A stretch of DNA of 64,000 bases from the NCBI RefSeq assembly GCF_003384725.1, contig NZ_QNVV01000001.1, positions 124,001 to 188,000 on the forward strand, in the 5' to 3' direction. Source of the DNA: Chryseobacterium pennipullorum. Its GTDB lineage: Bacteria > Bacteroidota > Bacteroidia > Flavobacteriales > Weeksellaceae. The position numbers were made by a program, and so were the translations under genes. The notes beneath the pieces were generated by a model, which ran no database searches, was not told the DNA's origin, and saw nothing but the letters and a program-made list of their open reading frames with translations. Shown piece by piece: positions 26,521 to 34,774 of this stretch (the first letter of the stretch is position 1; the number at the start of each line of letters is the position of its first letter).

Positions 26521-27411
26521 ATGACAAAACCTGTTGGAAAATTAATAGTTATCGGAGGAGCTGTAAACAAGGGTAGTTTTGCAGAAACCGATTATGATCA
26601 GAATATCGAAAAGAATCTTAATTTTTTTGAGCGTGGGATCTTACGAAAGATCATCAATGAATCAAAGCACAAGGAGAATTCTGTCATTGAAATTGTGACT
26701 ACAGCGTCACAAATTCCTCAGATTGTAGGAACAGAATATAAGAAAGCGTTTGAATTTTTAGGAGCTAGAAATGTAAATGTTATAGATATTCATAACCGTG
26801 AGGAAGCTAATTCAGATGCAATGGTTGCCAGGGCGAATGCTGCTGATGTGATGATGTTCACAGGCGGCGATCAGCTGCGGCTCACTTCCATTCTTGGCGG
26901 AACGAGATTTCATGATACCATTTTATTAAAATATCAGGAACAGGATTTTATCTATTCAGGAACTTCTGCGGGTGCAGCTGCCGCTTCTGAGAATATGATC
27001 TACCAGGGGAGCAGCTCTGAGGCTCTGCTGAAGGGAGAGATCAAAACAACGCAGGGATTAGGACTCATTGATAATGTTATTATTGACACGCATTTTGTAC
27101 AGCGAGGAAGAATCGGGCGCCTTTTCCAGGCGGTAGTGAATAATCCGAGAACATTGGGAATTGGACTTGGGGAAGATACGGGACTTTTCATTCATAATGA
27201 TGTAATGACCGCCGTAGGTTCCGGACTTGTCATCCTGGTGGACGGAAGATTCATTAAAGATACCAACCTGACCAACATCAATCTTGGCGAACCGATATCA
27301 ATTGATAATTTAACCGTTCATGTGATGTCTATGAACGATCATTATGATCTTACAACCAAGACCCTCACCATTGAAAACTCACAGTTTAACCCAATACCCA
27401 TTGATAAATAA
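26521..27411 (+). CDS. cphB: Cyanophycinase (S51 serine peptidase)
   Basis: CphB cuts cyanophycin into beta-Asp-Arg dipeptides. The 296-residue protein has MFTGGDQLRLTSIL (GGDQ at 115-118), the nucleophile elbow YSGTSAGAAAASENMIY (Ser149), and VIIDTHFVQRGRIGRLFQAV with His191 followed by GIGLGEDTGLFI. These are the hallmark segments of the family. There is no signal peptide, so it acts on intracellular granules and not on external polymer. It is divergent from cphA, so storage and use of the polymer can be switched separately. Confidence 0.94.
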   Translation: MTKPVGKLIVIGGAVNKGSFAETDYDQNIEKNLNFFERGILRKIINESKHKENSVIEIVTTASQIPQIVGTEYKKAFEFLGARNVNVIDIHNREEANSDAMVARANAADVMMFTGGDQLRLTSILGGTRFHDTILLKYQEQDFIYSGTSAGAAAASENMIYQGSSSEALLKGEIKTTQGLGLIDNVIIDTHFVQRGRIGRLFQAVVNNPRTLGIGLGEDTGLFIHNDVMTAVGSGLVILVDGRFIKDTNLTNINLGEPISIDNLTVHVMSMNDHYDLTTKTLTIENSQFNPIPIDK

Positions 27412-27428
27412 CTGAAATAGGATAGAAT

Positions 27429-27457
27429 AAAAACGGACTTAAGTTCCGTTTTTTTGT
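27429..27457 (+). terminator. Intrinsic terminator after cphB
   Basis: AAAAACGGA (27429-27437) pairs with TCCGTTTTT (27445-27453), followed by more T residues. It lies 18 bases after the cphB stop. Confidence 0.8.
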
Positions 27458-27570
27458 TTATGTATATTTTTCAGGTTCAGATCTCTTCTAAAGTTTATTT
27501 TATGATGGATGGAAAAAAGTTGTGAAGAAGTTACATGATTTTTTGCCGAACGCTTTTATTTTCGTGCTTG

Positions 27571-27590
27571 GTCCCACAACTTTGTGGGCC
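27571..27590. other. Intergenic hairpin between cphB and the isoaspartyl peptidase gene
   Basis: CCCACAA (27573-27579) pairs with TTGTGGG (27582-27588), with flanking GG/CC. The loop is very short and no T-run follows directly. It may be a small dispersed palindrome; a regulatory role is not shown. Confidence 0.4.
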
Positions 27591-27665
27591 ATCCTTATTT
27601 TTTATTCCATATTTATAAATTAACTTCGTAAAAGAATAACATTTATCAACAATCATTTACATTAT

Positions 27666-28508
27666 ATGAAAATTATCATTCACGGTGGTTTTTTTTCGGA
27701 AAGTGACCAGAGCCACGAGGTCAAAACGGCAAAACAGAATTCACTAAAAGAAATCGCACAGAAATCATTTGTGTATCTTCAATCACATTCCGCTTTCGAT
27801 ACGGCAGCTTATGCGGTGTCTCTTCTGGAAGACGATCCTTTATATAATGCGGGAATTGGTTCGCAGATTCAGAGCGATGGTATCATCCGGATGAGTGCAG
27901 CAATTATGAACGGAGACACCCAAAGGCTAAGTGGTGTCATTAATATTGAGGAGGTAAAAAACCCGGTCTTTGTTGCAAAAGGACTGATCGGGGAAGATGA
28001 CCGGGTATTGGGTGGACTTGGCGCCAAGCAATATGCCACAAATCACGGTTTTGAAAATTTTTCTACAGAAATACCGCAAAGAAGAAGAGAATATGAAGCC
28101 AAGCTTGAAAACGGAGGCAAAGGAACGGTAGGCTGTGTAGCCATCGACAAAGAAGGTAAACTGGCAGTGGCAACCTCCACAGGCGGAAAAGGTTTTGAAA
28201 TCCCAGGAAGAATATCAGACTCTGCCACAGTAGCCGGCAATTATGCCAACAATTTCTGTGCAGTAAGCTGTACTGGTGTGGGAGAAGATATTGTAAGCAA
28301 TGCTACAGCAGCAAAGATTGTAACACGGGTTACCGATGGGATGAGTCTTGAAGAAGCATTCGAAAAAACATTTGAGGAGCTTAAGATGATTGACGGATTC
28401 GCAGGAGCTATAGCGATAGACCACAATGGAAACCTATTCCACAAGGACTCCTATCCTACCATGGTATTTGCAAGTTTTGACGGCACCAGCTTTGAGGTAT
28501 TTTCTTAA
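27666..28508 (+). CDS. Isoaspartyl peptidase / plant-type L-asparaginase (Ntn hydrolase, T2)
   Basis: The 280-residue protein is an Ntn-hydrolase precursor that splits itself before a threonine. The nucleophile is Thr154 in GGKGTVGCVAIDKEGKLAVATSTGG, and other family marks are IIIHGGF at the N-terminus, YNAGIGSQIQSDG and VSCTGVGEDIV. Members cleave beta-aspartyl dipeptides, and some act on beta-Asp-Arg released by cyanophycinase. Its place 254 bases after cphB on the same strand supports that role, which completes polymer breakdown to Asp and Arg. The intervening terminator means it probably has its own promoter. Confidence 0.88.
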   Translation: MKIIIHGGFFSESDQSHEVKTAKQNSLKEIAQKSFVYLQSHSAFDTAAYAVSLLEDDPLYNAGIGSQIQSDGIIRMSAAIMNGDTQRLSGVINIEEVKNPVFVAKGLIGEDDRVLGGLGAKQYATNHGFENFSTEIPQRRREYEAKLENGGKGTVGCVAIDKEGKLAVATSTGGKGFEIPGRISDSATVAGNYANNFCAVSCTGVGEDIVSNATAAKIVTRVTDGMSLEEAFEKTFEELKMIDGFAGAIAIDHNGNLFHKDSYPTMVFASFDGTSFEVFS

Positions 28509-28606
28509 ATTTAACATTTTTTTATAAGTCTAAATATTTTTTTGGCACGTATTTTACATAACTATTAATAACAAATTTTAATATTAATACTTTAAAAATA
28601 GAAATC

Positions 28607-28843
28607 ATGGGAAACAAAACAAAAGGCTTATTAGCTTTACTAGGTTTAGGTGCAGTTGCTTACTGGAAATATAAAAATTCAAGTCCTGAAGATCAGCAAG
28701 CAGTAAAAGATAAAATCAATACAGCTAAAGACAACTTTAACAAATGGGGAAATGATCTTAAAAATAAAGCCAATGATGTTGCTTCTCAGGTTCAGAACAA
28801 AGTGGACGAAGCTAAAACAAAGGCTGAAGATACTTTAAACTAA
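28607..28843 (+). CDS. Small membrane-anchored helical protein (YtxH-like)
   Basis: The 78-residue product has a short hydrophobic N-terminal segment (GLLALLGLGAVAYWKY) and then a long amphipathic, Lys/Asp/Asn-rich helix (DKINTAKDNFNKWGNDLKNKANDVASQVQNKVDEAKTKAEDTL). This is the pattern of YtxH or CsbD-like stress proteins, though no firm family motif is seen. A strong terminator follows within 40 bases, so it is a single-gene unit. Confidence 0.75.
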   Translation: MGNKTKGLLALLGLGAVAYWKYKNSSPEDQQAVKDKINTAKDNFNKWGNDLKNKANDVASQVQNKVDEAKTKAEDTLN

Positions 28844-28880
28844 AAAACAGAAAGTAGTTTTTTTAACATTCATATATAGA

Positions 28881-28914
28881 AAAAGCCATCGTGATTATTC
28901 CGATGGCTTTTTTG
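28881..28914 (+). terminator. Intrinsic terminator
   Basis: AAAAGCCATCG (28881-28891) pairs with CGATGGCTTTT (28901-28911) and is followed by T residues. It ends the small helical-protein gene. Confidence 0.9.
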
Positions 28915-29253
28915 ATGGAATTCCCTGACAGAAAACGGATGGATCAGTCAGAAGTTGTAGATTAAACAAGACTTTGGATAATCAGAAGTTAAAAAATGAT
29001 TTATATTGTACTCCTCTGAATTAAAGCCTGAATTTTTAAATTCACATCTTTCTTTGAATAGAAATAGGTTTTGGCTGAAGCCAATGGATAAATTTCTATT
29101 ATAGGTGAACGGACTAAAGTCCATTCCTATTGAATATTGGTATCGTAAACGGGCAGAATTTGCAAGCCAGCGCTATTATTACTATTGAGCATTGATGATT
29201 AGTGAACATTAATTGTAATAGCCACACCTTTTGTGCTGTCTATTCTTTAAAAC
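28915..29253. other. Gene-free stretch holding a dispersed repeat
   Basis: No plausible coding frame is seen. The only structure is the palindrome-bearing element at 29060-29137; the rest is AT-rich and unremarkable. Confidence 0.6.
29060..29137. repeat. Twin-palindrome intergenic element
   Basis: Two short palindromes, TTGGCTGAAGCCAA (29071-29084) and GGACTAAAGTCC (29111-29122), are flanked by an imperfect inverted repeat (TTGAATAGAAATAGG facing ATTCCTATTGAATA). I recall similar GGCTAAAGCC / GGACTAAAGTCC elements being common between genes in Chryseobacterium, but could not check this. Confidence 0.55.
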
Positions 29254-30045
29254 TTATTTTTTCTTTGCGGTCAATGCATACACTATAGGAATTTTGTTTC
29301 CAAACTGGGGAATCCTCCACTTTCCTTTTTCAAATTCTTCAACATGCCTGAAACACGGATAAGGTGACCAATCAAACTCACGGAAGATTTCAAGCTCCAT
29401 ATCCTTCTGTATCAGACTGCTGAGAACTTCAGCTAAGGAATGATTCCACATCACGTATTCCTGTACAATAGGTGCAGACTGATCAGCATATGTTCCCTCA
29501 TACGTTTCTATGATCGGTTTTTCATTGAAATAATTGTAAGCTACTTTGGCAAAGTCGTCATCAAACATCCAGACCACGGGATGAAATTCTGCCATAATAA
29601 ACCTTCCACCAGGTTTCAGGAAATGACTGATAACTCCAGCCCACTTTTCAAGATCCGGGAGCCACCCTATAGTTCCGTACGAAGTATAGACAATATCGAA
29701 TTTCCTATCTAGAACTTCAGGCAAAAGGTACACATCCGAGCAGATAAACTCTGTATCTGTTCCACATTGCGCAGCAAGATCCCGGGCCGCATCGATTGCT
29801 TTATCAGAAAGATCAATTCCCATCACCTTTGCTCCCAGTCTTGACAGGGAAATGGAATCCTGTCCAAAATGACACTGCAGATGGAGAATAGTCTTTCCTT
29901 CTATATCGCCAAGGAGCTCGAGTTCTATTGAATTAAGTGAACTCCTTCCCTTTAGAAATTCGTCCACAAAGTAGAAATCAGATTTTAAATGGGGTTCTAC
30001 TTTGGCATTCCATGATTTTTTATTGATTTCTAAGTAGTTTTCCAT
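29254..30045 (-). CDS. Class I SAM-dependent methyltransferase
   Basis: The 263-residue protein has a Rossmann methyltransferase domain. Motif I is KTILHLQCHFGQDSISLSRLGAKVMGIDLSDKAI (about 51-84), motif II/III includes FICSDVYLLPEVLDRKFDIVYTSYG, and LKPGGRFIMAEFHPVVWMFDDDF follows. The substrate is unknown. It is the last gene of a minus-strand operon, 11 bases after a PH/SHOCT gene. Confidence 0.85.
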   Translation of the reverse strand: MENYLEINKKSWNAKVEPHLKSDFYFVDEFLKGRSSLNSIELELLGDIEGKTILHLQCHFGQDSISLSRLGAKVMGIDLSDKAIDAARDLAAQCGTDTEFICSDVYLLPEVLDRKFDIVYTSYGTIGWLPDLEKWAGVISHFLKPGGRFIMAEFHPVVWMFDDDFAKVAYNYFNEKPIIETYEGTYADQSAPIVQEYVMWNHSLAEVLSSLIQKDMELEIFREFDWSPYPCFRHVEEFEKGKWRIPQFGNKIPIVYALTAKKK

Positions 30046-30056
30046 GATTGGTATAT

Positions 30057-30587
30057 TTATTTTTCAAGAAGTCTTTTCTTCTGATCATTAAATTCCTCTT
30101 CGCTTACCACTCCGGCTTCCTTTAATCTGCCCAGTTGTTCCAGCTGATCGAGAAGAGTTGGCTGAGAAGGCTTATCATAGTGTTTGGGACGGGACATAAA
30201 GTCCCGTACTTTTTCACAAAACAGCTCAGCATAATATTTTCCCACTCCATCGATCCGGACTGTAATGTCTGAGGTATGAATATCTATAGAAGCAAGCATA
30301 AGTGAGGTTTCATACTGGATGGAGCTTATTTTATCGTAAGAAAAATCTTGTACTTTGGGCCCATACATGAACTCTTTATCTACGAAGATCAATCTCCTGT
30401 TGGTGGCAACGAGGATAATATGATGTTGTGTGGTGTTACTTCTGCCTTCAACAAGATACACGATTTTTTCTTCTTCTGAAAGTATATCTGGCAGCTCCCG
30501 GATTTCTTTTCGGGCAAAAATTGTGGGATTAATATCCAGTTGTTCGAGTTCGTCTTTTATTTCTTCGAGTCTAGATCTCTCATTCAT
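30057..30587 (-). CDS. Bacterial PH-domain / SHOCT-domain protein (short paralogue)
   Basis: The 176-residue protein has a bacterial PH-like domain (about 30-130: ELPDILSEEEKIVYLVEGRS...ILVATNRRLIFVDKEF...FSYDKISSIQYE) and a C-terminal SHOCT motif (DQLEQLGRLKEAGVVSEEEFNDQKKRLLE). It lacks the N-terminal zinc-binding domain of its two larger relatives at 31316 and 32165. SHOCT segments are thought to help oligomerisation; the PH domain may bind lipid or protein. No cellular role is established. Confidence 0.8.
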   Translation of the reverse strand: MNERSRLEEIKDELEQLDINPTIFARKEIRELPDILSEEEKIVYLVEGRSNTTQHHIILVATNRRLIFVDKEFMYGPKVQDFSYDKISSIQYETSLMLASIDIHTSDITVRIDGVGKYYAELFCEKVRDFMSRPKHYDKPSQPTLLDQLEQLGRLKEAGVVSEEEFNDQKKRLLEK

Positions 30588-30653
30588 CGTAATAGTTTTA
30601 TGGATCTAAATTACTGTTTATCGGTAAGAAAATAATTTAATTTAAAAAAAATA

Positions 30654-31307
30654 TTAATGTTGAGAAGGAATAACAATAGATGTATGCAGGCTGTAGACTT
30701 CCCAACCTAAAGCTTCATATAAAAATTTTCCTTCTTCTGTGGCAACCAGAAGATTGTTAGAAAATCCTTTTGATAACGCGATATGCTCCAGTTCTTTCAG
30801 TAGAAAGGATGCCAATCCTTTCCTTTGATGAGGTATTTCGGTAATGATTCTGTCATAAACAGCAACATCATCTGTCAAGGAAACACGGCCTATTGAAGCC
30901 TGTTCACCATTTTCCGCTACAATCCTGACAACAAATGTTCTATTGTATTCAGAAAATTCCAGGTGGTATCCATTTGCAAGACTAATTTCCGGGAAAACCA
31001 TTGGTTGGAAACAAGTCATTAAATACCCCTGTGGCTGCAGTTGCCATTTTTCAGGAATATTTTCTAAAAGCTGATCAGAAGAGGTGCTTACTTTCAGGTA
31101 AACCCAGGGCTCGTCAATGGTTTGAGCAAGTTGAAAAAAGTCTTCATTGAGCTCAGGAAAAACATAACGTTCCTTTTGCTTTTCATCCCCCACAAAAACT
31201 CTAAAACCAGACTTATACTGAACAGGAAAAGACACTTCCCTTGACAGACACCAGCCCTTAAGCCACTTTTCAACAATTTTTCTTTTTAACAATCTTTGAT
31301 CTTCCAT
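30654..31307 (-). CDS. GNAT-family N-acetyltransferase
   Basis: The 217-residue protein has a C-terminal GNAT fold. RIITEIPHQRKGLASFLLKELEHIALSKG holds the acetyl-CoA loop (Q/R-x-x-G-x-A type), followed by NLLVATEEGKFLYEALGWEVYS. The N-terminal ~100 residues are less typical and may form a second, degenerate GNAT lobe or a substrate domain. It is embedded between the PH/SHOCT genes, 8 bases after one and 66 before the next. Confidence 0.83.
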   Translation of the reverse strand: MEDQRLLKRKIVEKWLKGWCLSREVSFPVQYKSGFRVFVGDEKQKERYVFPELNEDFFQLAQTIDEPWVYLKVSTSSDQLLENIPEKWQLQPQGYLMTCFQPMVFPEISLANGYHLEFSEYNRTFVVRIVAENGEQASIGRVSLTDDVAVYDRIITEIPHQRKGLASFLLKELEHIALSKGFSNNLLVATEEGKFLYEALGWEVYSLHTSIVIPSQH

Positions 31308-31315
31308 ATGCCTTT

Positions 31316-32155
31316 TTATCTTAACTGTTCCAACAGCTTCCTTTTCTGTTCTGTAAACTCAGCATCAGTCAGAATACCACTTTCACGAAGTCTCCCTAAT
31401 TTCTCAAGTTGCTCAAAGACCATTTCTGATGATACCTCTTTTCCTCTTCCGCTTTGATTTTGATTTTGCTTCTGGGGATCATTATAGATCATCCTTATGA
31501 CATCATAAAACTTTTCAGCATCTTCTTTATCCATATAGCATTCAAATTCAACCACTCTCTCTTCGAGATGCAATTTGATCACAGGAGATCTGGGATCCGT
31601 AACAAAACTTACGGTCTTAATAGTTTCATTGGGATATTCATTGATCTTAGCTTGTCCGAGCATGGATTTCGAAACGGAAAGCATCCTTTTGGCGGTAGCC
31701 ACCAAAATTCCTGCATCCAGGGTATTAACGAACTGGGCATCAGTTATTGCAATGATTTTTTCATCTTCAGAAATCAGGTAAGGAAGCTCTTTAATTTCGC
31801 CCTTTGTGAACATGGAAAGGTTTGCATTAAGCTTCTCAAGCTCGCTTTTTATTTTCCTTTTTCTTTGCCTGTATACTTCCCGTGAAATGGTCTGAGATAC
31901 CGGATCCTGAAGCGTCGGAAGATATTGTTCTGACTTTCTTGTCAGGTCCTGATGCTGTACATTCCGGCCTTCTATCATATTGCGGATATCACCAATGCTG
32001 AATGTATTGAGTTTGTATAACAACTCCTGATTAACAGCACTTCCTTTTTCCAGACATTGGTTGCATAAGGCACCACCATCTGAAAGCTTATTGGCCCCCA
32101 GCAATGTGTCCATAGCCGTTAGTTCCGTATTGCATAATGAACAGGTATTTTTCAT
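31316..32155 (-). CDS. Zinc-ribbon / PH / SHOCT protein (paralogue 2)
   Basis: The 279-residue protein has three parts: an N-terminal four-cysteine zinc ribbon (CSLCNTEL...LCNQC, DUF4428-like), a central PH-like domain (ELPYLISEDEKIIAITDAQFVNTLDAGILVATAKRMLSVSK), and a C-terminal SHOCT motif (EQLEKLGRLRESGILTDAEFTEQKRKLLEQL). It is a clear paralogue of the gene 9 bases upstream. The domain set suggests a soluble scaffold or sensor protein, but the function is unknown. Confidence 0.8.
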   Translation of the reverse strand: MKNTCSLCNTELTAMDTLLGANKLSDGGALCNQCLEKGSAVNQELLYKLNTFSIGDIRNMIEGRNVQHQDLTRKSEQYLPTLQDPVSQTISREVYRQRKRKIKSELEKLNANLSMFTKGEIKELPYLISEDEKIIAITDAQFVNTLDAGILVATAKRMLSVSKSMLGQAKINEYPNETIKTVSFVTDPRSPVIKLHLEERVVEFECYMDKEDAEKFYDVIRMIYNDPQKQNQNQSGRGKEVSSEMVFEQLEKLGRLRESGILTDAEFTEQKRKLLEQLR

Positions 32156-32164
32156 TTTCCTTGT

Positions 32165-33028
32165 TTATAATTTATCAAGTAATTTTTTTTTCTGCTCGGC
32201 AAATTCATCCTCCGTTAAAATTCCGTTATCCTTAAGCCTCCCCAGCTTTTCAAGCTGCTCGAAAATAGCTTCAGATGACTCTTTACCAGCGGCGAATGCA
32301 TTTTCCTTAACCAACCCGGAAATATTGGGTTGGAAAGCATGTAACTGTTCGGTAGATCGTTTCTGATATTGCTGAGGTTCCTGAATATTTCTGTTAACGA
32401 TGGTACAGAATGCCCTTCCATCATTTTTGTTGTGCAATTTAAATTCGGCTGAAATACCTTTGATATTGACTTTTAAAACAGAATACAAAAGGTTTTCAAT
32501 ATGTTCTATAGAAATAATCTCCCGCAGAGGAAACTCATTTCTGACAATTCCGCCTAAAATCTTTTTATCTATAAAAACAACTCTTCTCGGCGTTGCAAAA
32601 ACAATTCCTTCCCTATTATTCTGAAGATAGATACATTCTGCGATAGCCAAAAGATTTTCATCCTGATCCAACACACGGTCCAGTTCATTGACCTCTTCAT
32701 TGGCAAAGACACTTAGCCTTGCATTAAGGGCCACGATCTGGTCTTTGATGGCATCCAATCTTGTTGGCGCATCATATTCATATGTATTTCCATTGGAGCT
32801 TTGTATCCCGCCAGGATTTTGGCTTGCATCAATTTTATTCTTAAGAAACATTCCTGTAATCTCTGCGAAGTAAAACTGGTCCAGCGTATTGATAAGATCT
32901 CTGTTAATACTGATTGCTTTGGTAAAGCATCCGGTGCACAGGTATCCGCCATCCGCAAGCTTATTTTTTTCTATCAGCATATCTGTGGGCGTAAGTGGTG
33001 TTCCGCACAATGCACAAATCGTATTCAT
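32165..33028 (-). CDS. Zinc-ribbon / PH / SHOCT protein (paralogue 1)
   Basis: The 287-residue first gene of the operon has the same order as the next: CALCGTPL...LCTGC zinc ribbon, a PH-like domain (ELDRVLDQDENLLAIAECIYLQNNREGIVFATPRRVVFIDKK), a variable linker, and SHOCT (EQLEKLGRLKDNGILTEDEFAEQKKKLLDKL). Its sequence has drifted from paralogue 2 outside these segments, so the duplication is not recent. Confidence 0.8.
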   Translation of the reverse strand: MNTICALCGTPLTPTDMLIEKNKLADGGYLCTGCFTKAISINRDLINTLDQFYFAEITGMFLKNKIDASQNPGGIQSSNGNTYEYDAPTRLDAIKDQIVALNARLSVFANEEVNELDRVLDQDENLLAIAECIYLQNNREGIVFATPRRVVFIDKKILGGIVRNEFPLREIISIEHIENLLYSVLKVNIKGISAEFKLHNKNDGRAFCTIVNRNIQEPQQYQKRSTEQLHAFQPNISGLVKENAFAAGKESSEAIFEQLEKLGRLKDNGILTEDEFAEQKKKLLDKL

Positions 33029-33160
33029 TTGGTTTTATGTTTAAAAGTTTTTAGCGAATCAAGAGGATATTTTTCACGCTCTCTTACTACCGATCCAAAG
33101 TACAAATTCTAAACTGAATTTAGATATCAAAAATATTTAAATCTTACTATCTGTCAAACA

Positions 33161-33196
33161 AATCAACCACAAAAAAGCTTTTGTGGTTGATTTTTC
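33161..33196 (-). terminator. Hairpin after hisS, probable terminator
   Basis: AATCAACCACAAAA (33161-33174) pairs with TTTTGTGGTTGATT (33179-33192). It lies between the hisS stop and the next minus-strand gene. The T-run on the minus side is interrupted; on the plus side it is better, but no plus-strand gene ends here. Confidence 0.65.
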
Positions 33197-33301
33197 TTTC
33201 GCGTATCTTCAATAAACTTATAATTTATCGAAGTGATTCTTTAATTTTTACGTACTATGGAGGTTCTTTTTCTTCAGTTATTCTCTATACAAGATTTTAA
33301 A

Positions 33302-34654
33302 CTACTGTCCTAAGAATTCCTCCAAAGAAACAGTTTTCTGTTCTCCGGCTTCAAGATTTTTGAAGGTGACCGTATTATTTTTAATTTCCTCTTCCCCCAA
33401 GAAAACAAGGTTTTTAATCCCTTTCTTCTCAGCGTAGGTAAACTGTTTGTTGATTTTCGCATTTTCAGGATATAGTTCCGCTGAAATTCCATTGGCTCTT
33501 AGTTTCATCATTAGCTTTAGGGCCTCTGTTGTTCCATCCGCTCCAAAGTTCGCGATCAGATATTCAACTTTGGATGATGCTTCTTCAGGGAAAAGATTCA
33601 ATTCTTCCATAACGAGATAAATTCTGTCTAATCCGAATGAAATTCCTATTCCCGGAATATTTTTAACGCCAAAAACTTCAGTTAGGTTATCATATCTACC
33701 TCCACCACCTATGGATCCCATAGCCACTTCATCTGCTTTCACTTCGAAAATAGCACCTGTATAATAATCCAGACCTCTTGCTAAAGTAATGTTAAACACC
33801 AGGCTTTGCATGTTTACGCCCAAATTAAGAGATTGTGTAAGAACAAACTCCAACTCTTCCACTCCTTTCAAGCCGATTTCGTTACCCGCAAATTTCTCTT
33901 TCAGCTGAAGAAGATTTTCTAAGGCATCATCCGACTGACTGAACAGAAAATCCAGTTTATCAATTGACTCCTGAGCTATTTCTCTCTCTAGCAGTTCGTT
34001 GACAACTCCTTCTTTACCAATTTTATCAAGTTTATCCAAAGCCACAGTAAACTCAATCAGCTTATCGGTAATCCCCGCATATTCTGCTAATCCCGAAAGG
34101 ATTTTTCTGTTATTCATATGAATGGTTACAGGAACCTTCAGGTCTGCAAATGATTTTAAGTACAGCTGAACCAGATCCACCTCCTGCAACAGGCTTTCAC
34201 TTCCTACCACATCAGCATCACACTGATAAAATTCTCTGTATCTTCCCTTCTGCGGTCGGTCTGCTCTCCAGACTGGCTGAATCTGAAAACGTTTGAAAGG
34301 AAACGTCAGTTTCCCGTGATTCATAGCAACAAATCGTGCAAAAGGTACGGTAAGGTCGTAACGAAGTGCTTTATCAGAAATTTGCGAAGTAAGCTTTTGA
34401 TGATTTTTATGGTCCCAATCTTCCTGGTTTACTTTTGAAGTATACTCACCTGAGTTCAAGATCTTAAAAATCAGACGGTCACCTTCTTCCCCGTATTTTC
34501 CTGTCAGTGTGGAAAGATTTTCAAAGCTCGGTGTTTCCAATGGCTGGAAACCGAATAATTCAAAATTATTCTGTAGAATATTGATAATATATTTTCTTCT
34601 GGAAACTTCCTGTGCTGTAAAATCTCTCGTCCCTTTTGCTAAACTTGGCTTCAT
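33302..34654 (-). CDS. hisS: Histidyl-tRNA synthetase
   Basis: HisRS charges tRNA-His. The start at 34654 gives [12 protein letters not shown] and 450 residues, the family norm; the longer frame from 34750 runs through the upstream terminator and is rejected. Class II motifs are present: motif 2 region [29 protein letters not shown], the histidine motif [14 protein letters not shown], and motif 3 [13 protein letters not shown]. The anticodon-binding domain follows ([34 protein letters not shown]). A TACTTTTG box (34680-34687, minus) lies about 25 bases upstream. Confidence 0.96.
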   Translation of the reverse strand: MKPSLAKGTRDFTAQEVSRRKYIINILQNNFELFGFQPLETPSFENLSTLTGKYGEEGDRLIFKILNSGEYTSKVNQEDWDHKNHQKLTSQISDKALRYDLTVPFARFVAMNHGKLTFPFKRFQIQPVWRADRPQKGRYREFYQCDADVVGSESLLQEVDLVQLYLKSFADLKVPVTIHMNNRKILSGLAEYAGITDKLIEFTVALDKLDKIGKEGVVNELLEREIAQESIDKLDFLFSQSDDALENLLQLKEKFAGNEIGLKGVEELEFVLTQSLNLGVNMQSLVFNITLARGLDYYTGAIFEVKADEVAMGSIGGGGRYDNLTEVFGVKNIPGIGISFGLDRIYLVMEELNLFPEEASSKVEYLIANFGADGTTEALKLMMKLRANGISAELYPENAKINKQFTYAEKKGIKNLVFLGEEEIKNNTVTFKNLEAGEQKTVSLEEFLGQ

Positions 34655-34679
34655 TTCTTGTATGTCATTTTGATAAACG

Positions 34680-34687
34680 CAAAAGTA
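34680..34687 (-). promoter_or_regulatory. Candidate hisS promoter -7 box
   Basis: The minus strand reads TACTTTTG, an exact TAnnTTTG match, just past the upstream terminator and about 25 bases before the chosen hisS ATG. It supports that start. Confidence 0.5.
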
Positions 34688-34715
34688 CGGAATTGCCAGG
34701 AATTTTACACAGCAT

Positions 34716-34745
34716 AAAAACCGGGAAAGAATCTTCCCGGTTTTT
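34716..34745 (-). terminator. Intrinsic terminator after the HRDC gene
   Basis: AAAAACCGGGAA (34716-34727) and TTCCCGGTTTTT (34734-34745) form a perfect 12-bp stem with a 6-base loop. It closes the ssb-HRDC unit before hisS. Confidence 0.9.
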
Positions 34746-34774
34746 ATCATCAGATCATCATTGATTCTGAAAAA

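Noticed and set aside
28844..29253. A tRNA or small RNA gene in the gap
   Set aside because: No cloverleaf or conserved RNA motif is visible; the palindromes fit a dispersed repeat better.
34655..34750. Extended N-terminus of hisS
   Set aside because: It would read through the terminator hairpin at 34716-34745 and lie above the promoter box; the family starts at [12 protein letters not shown].
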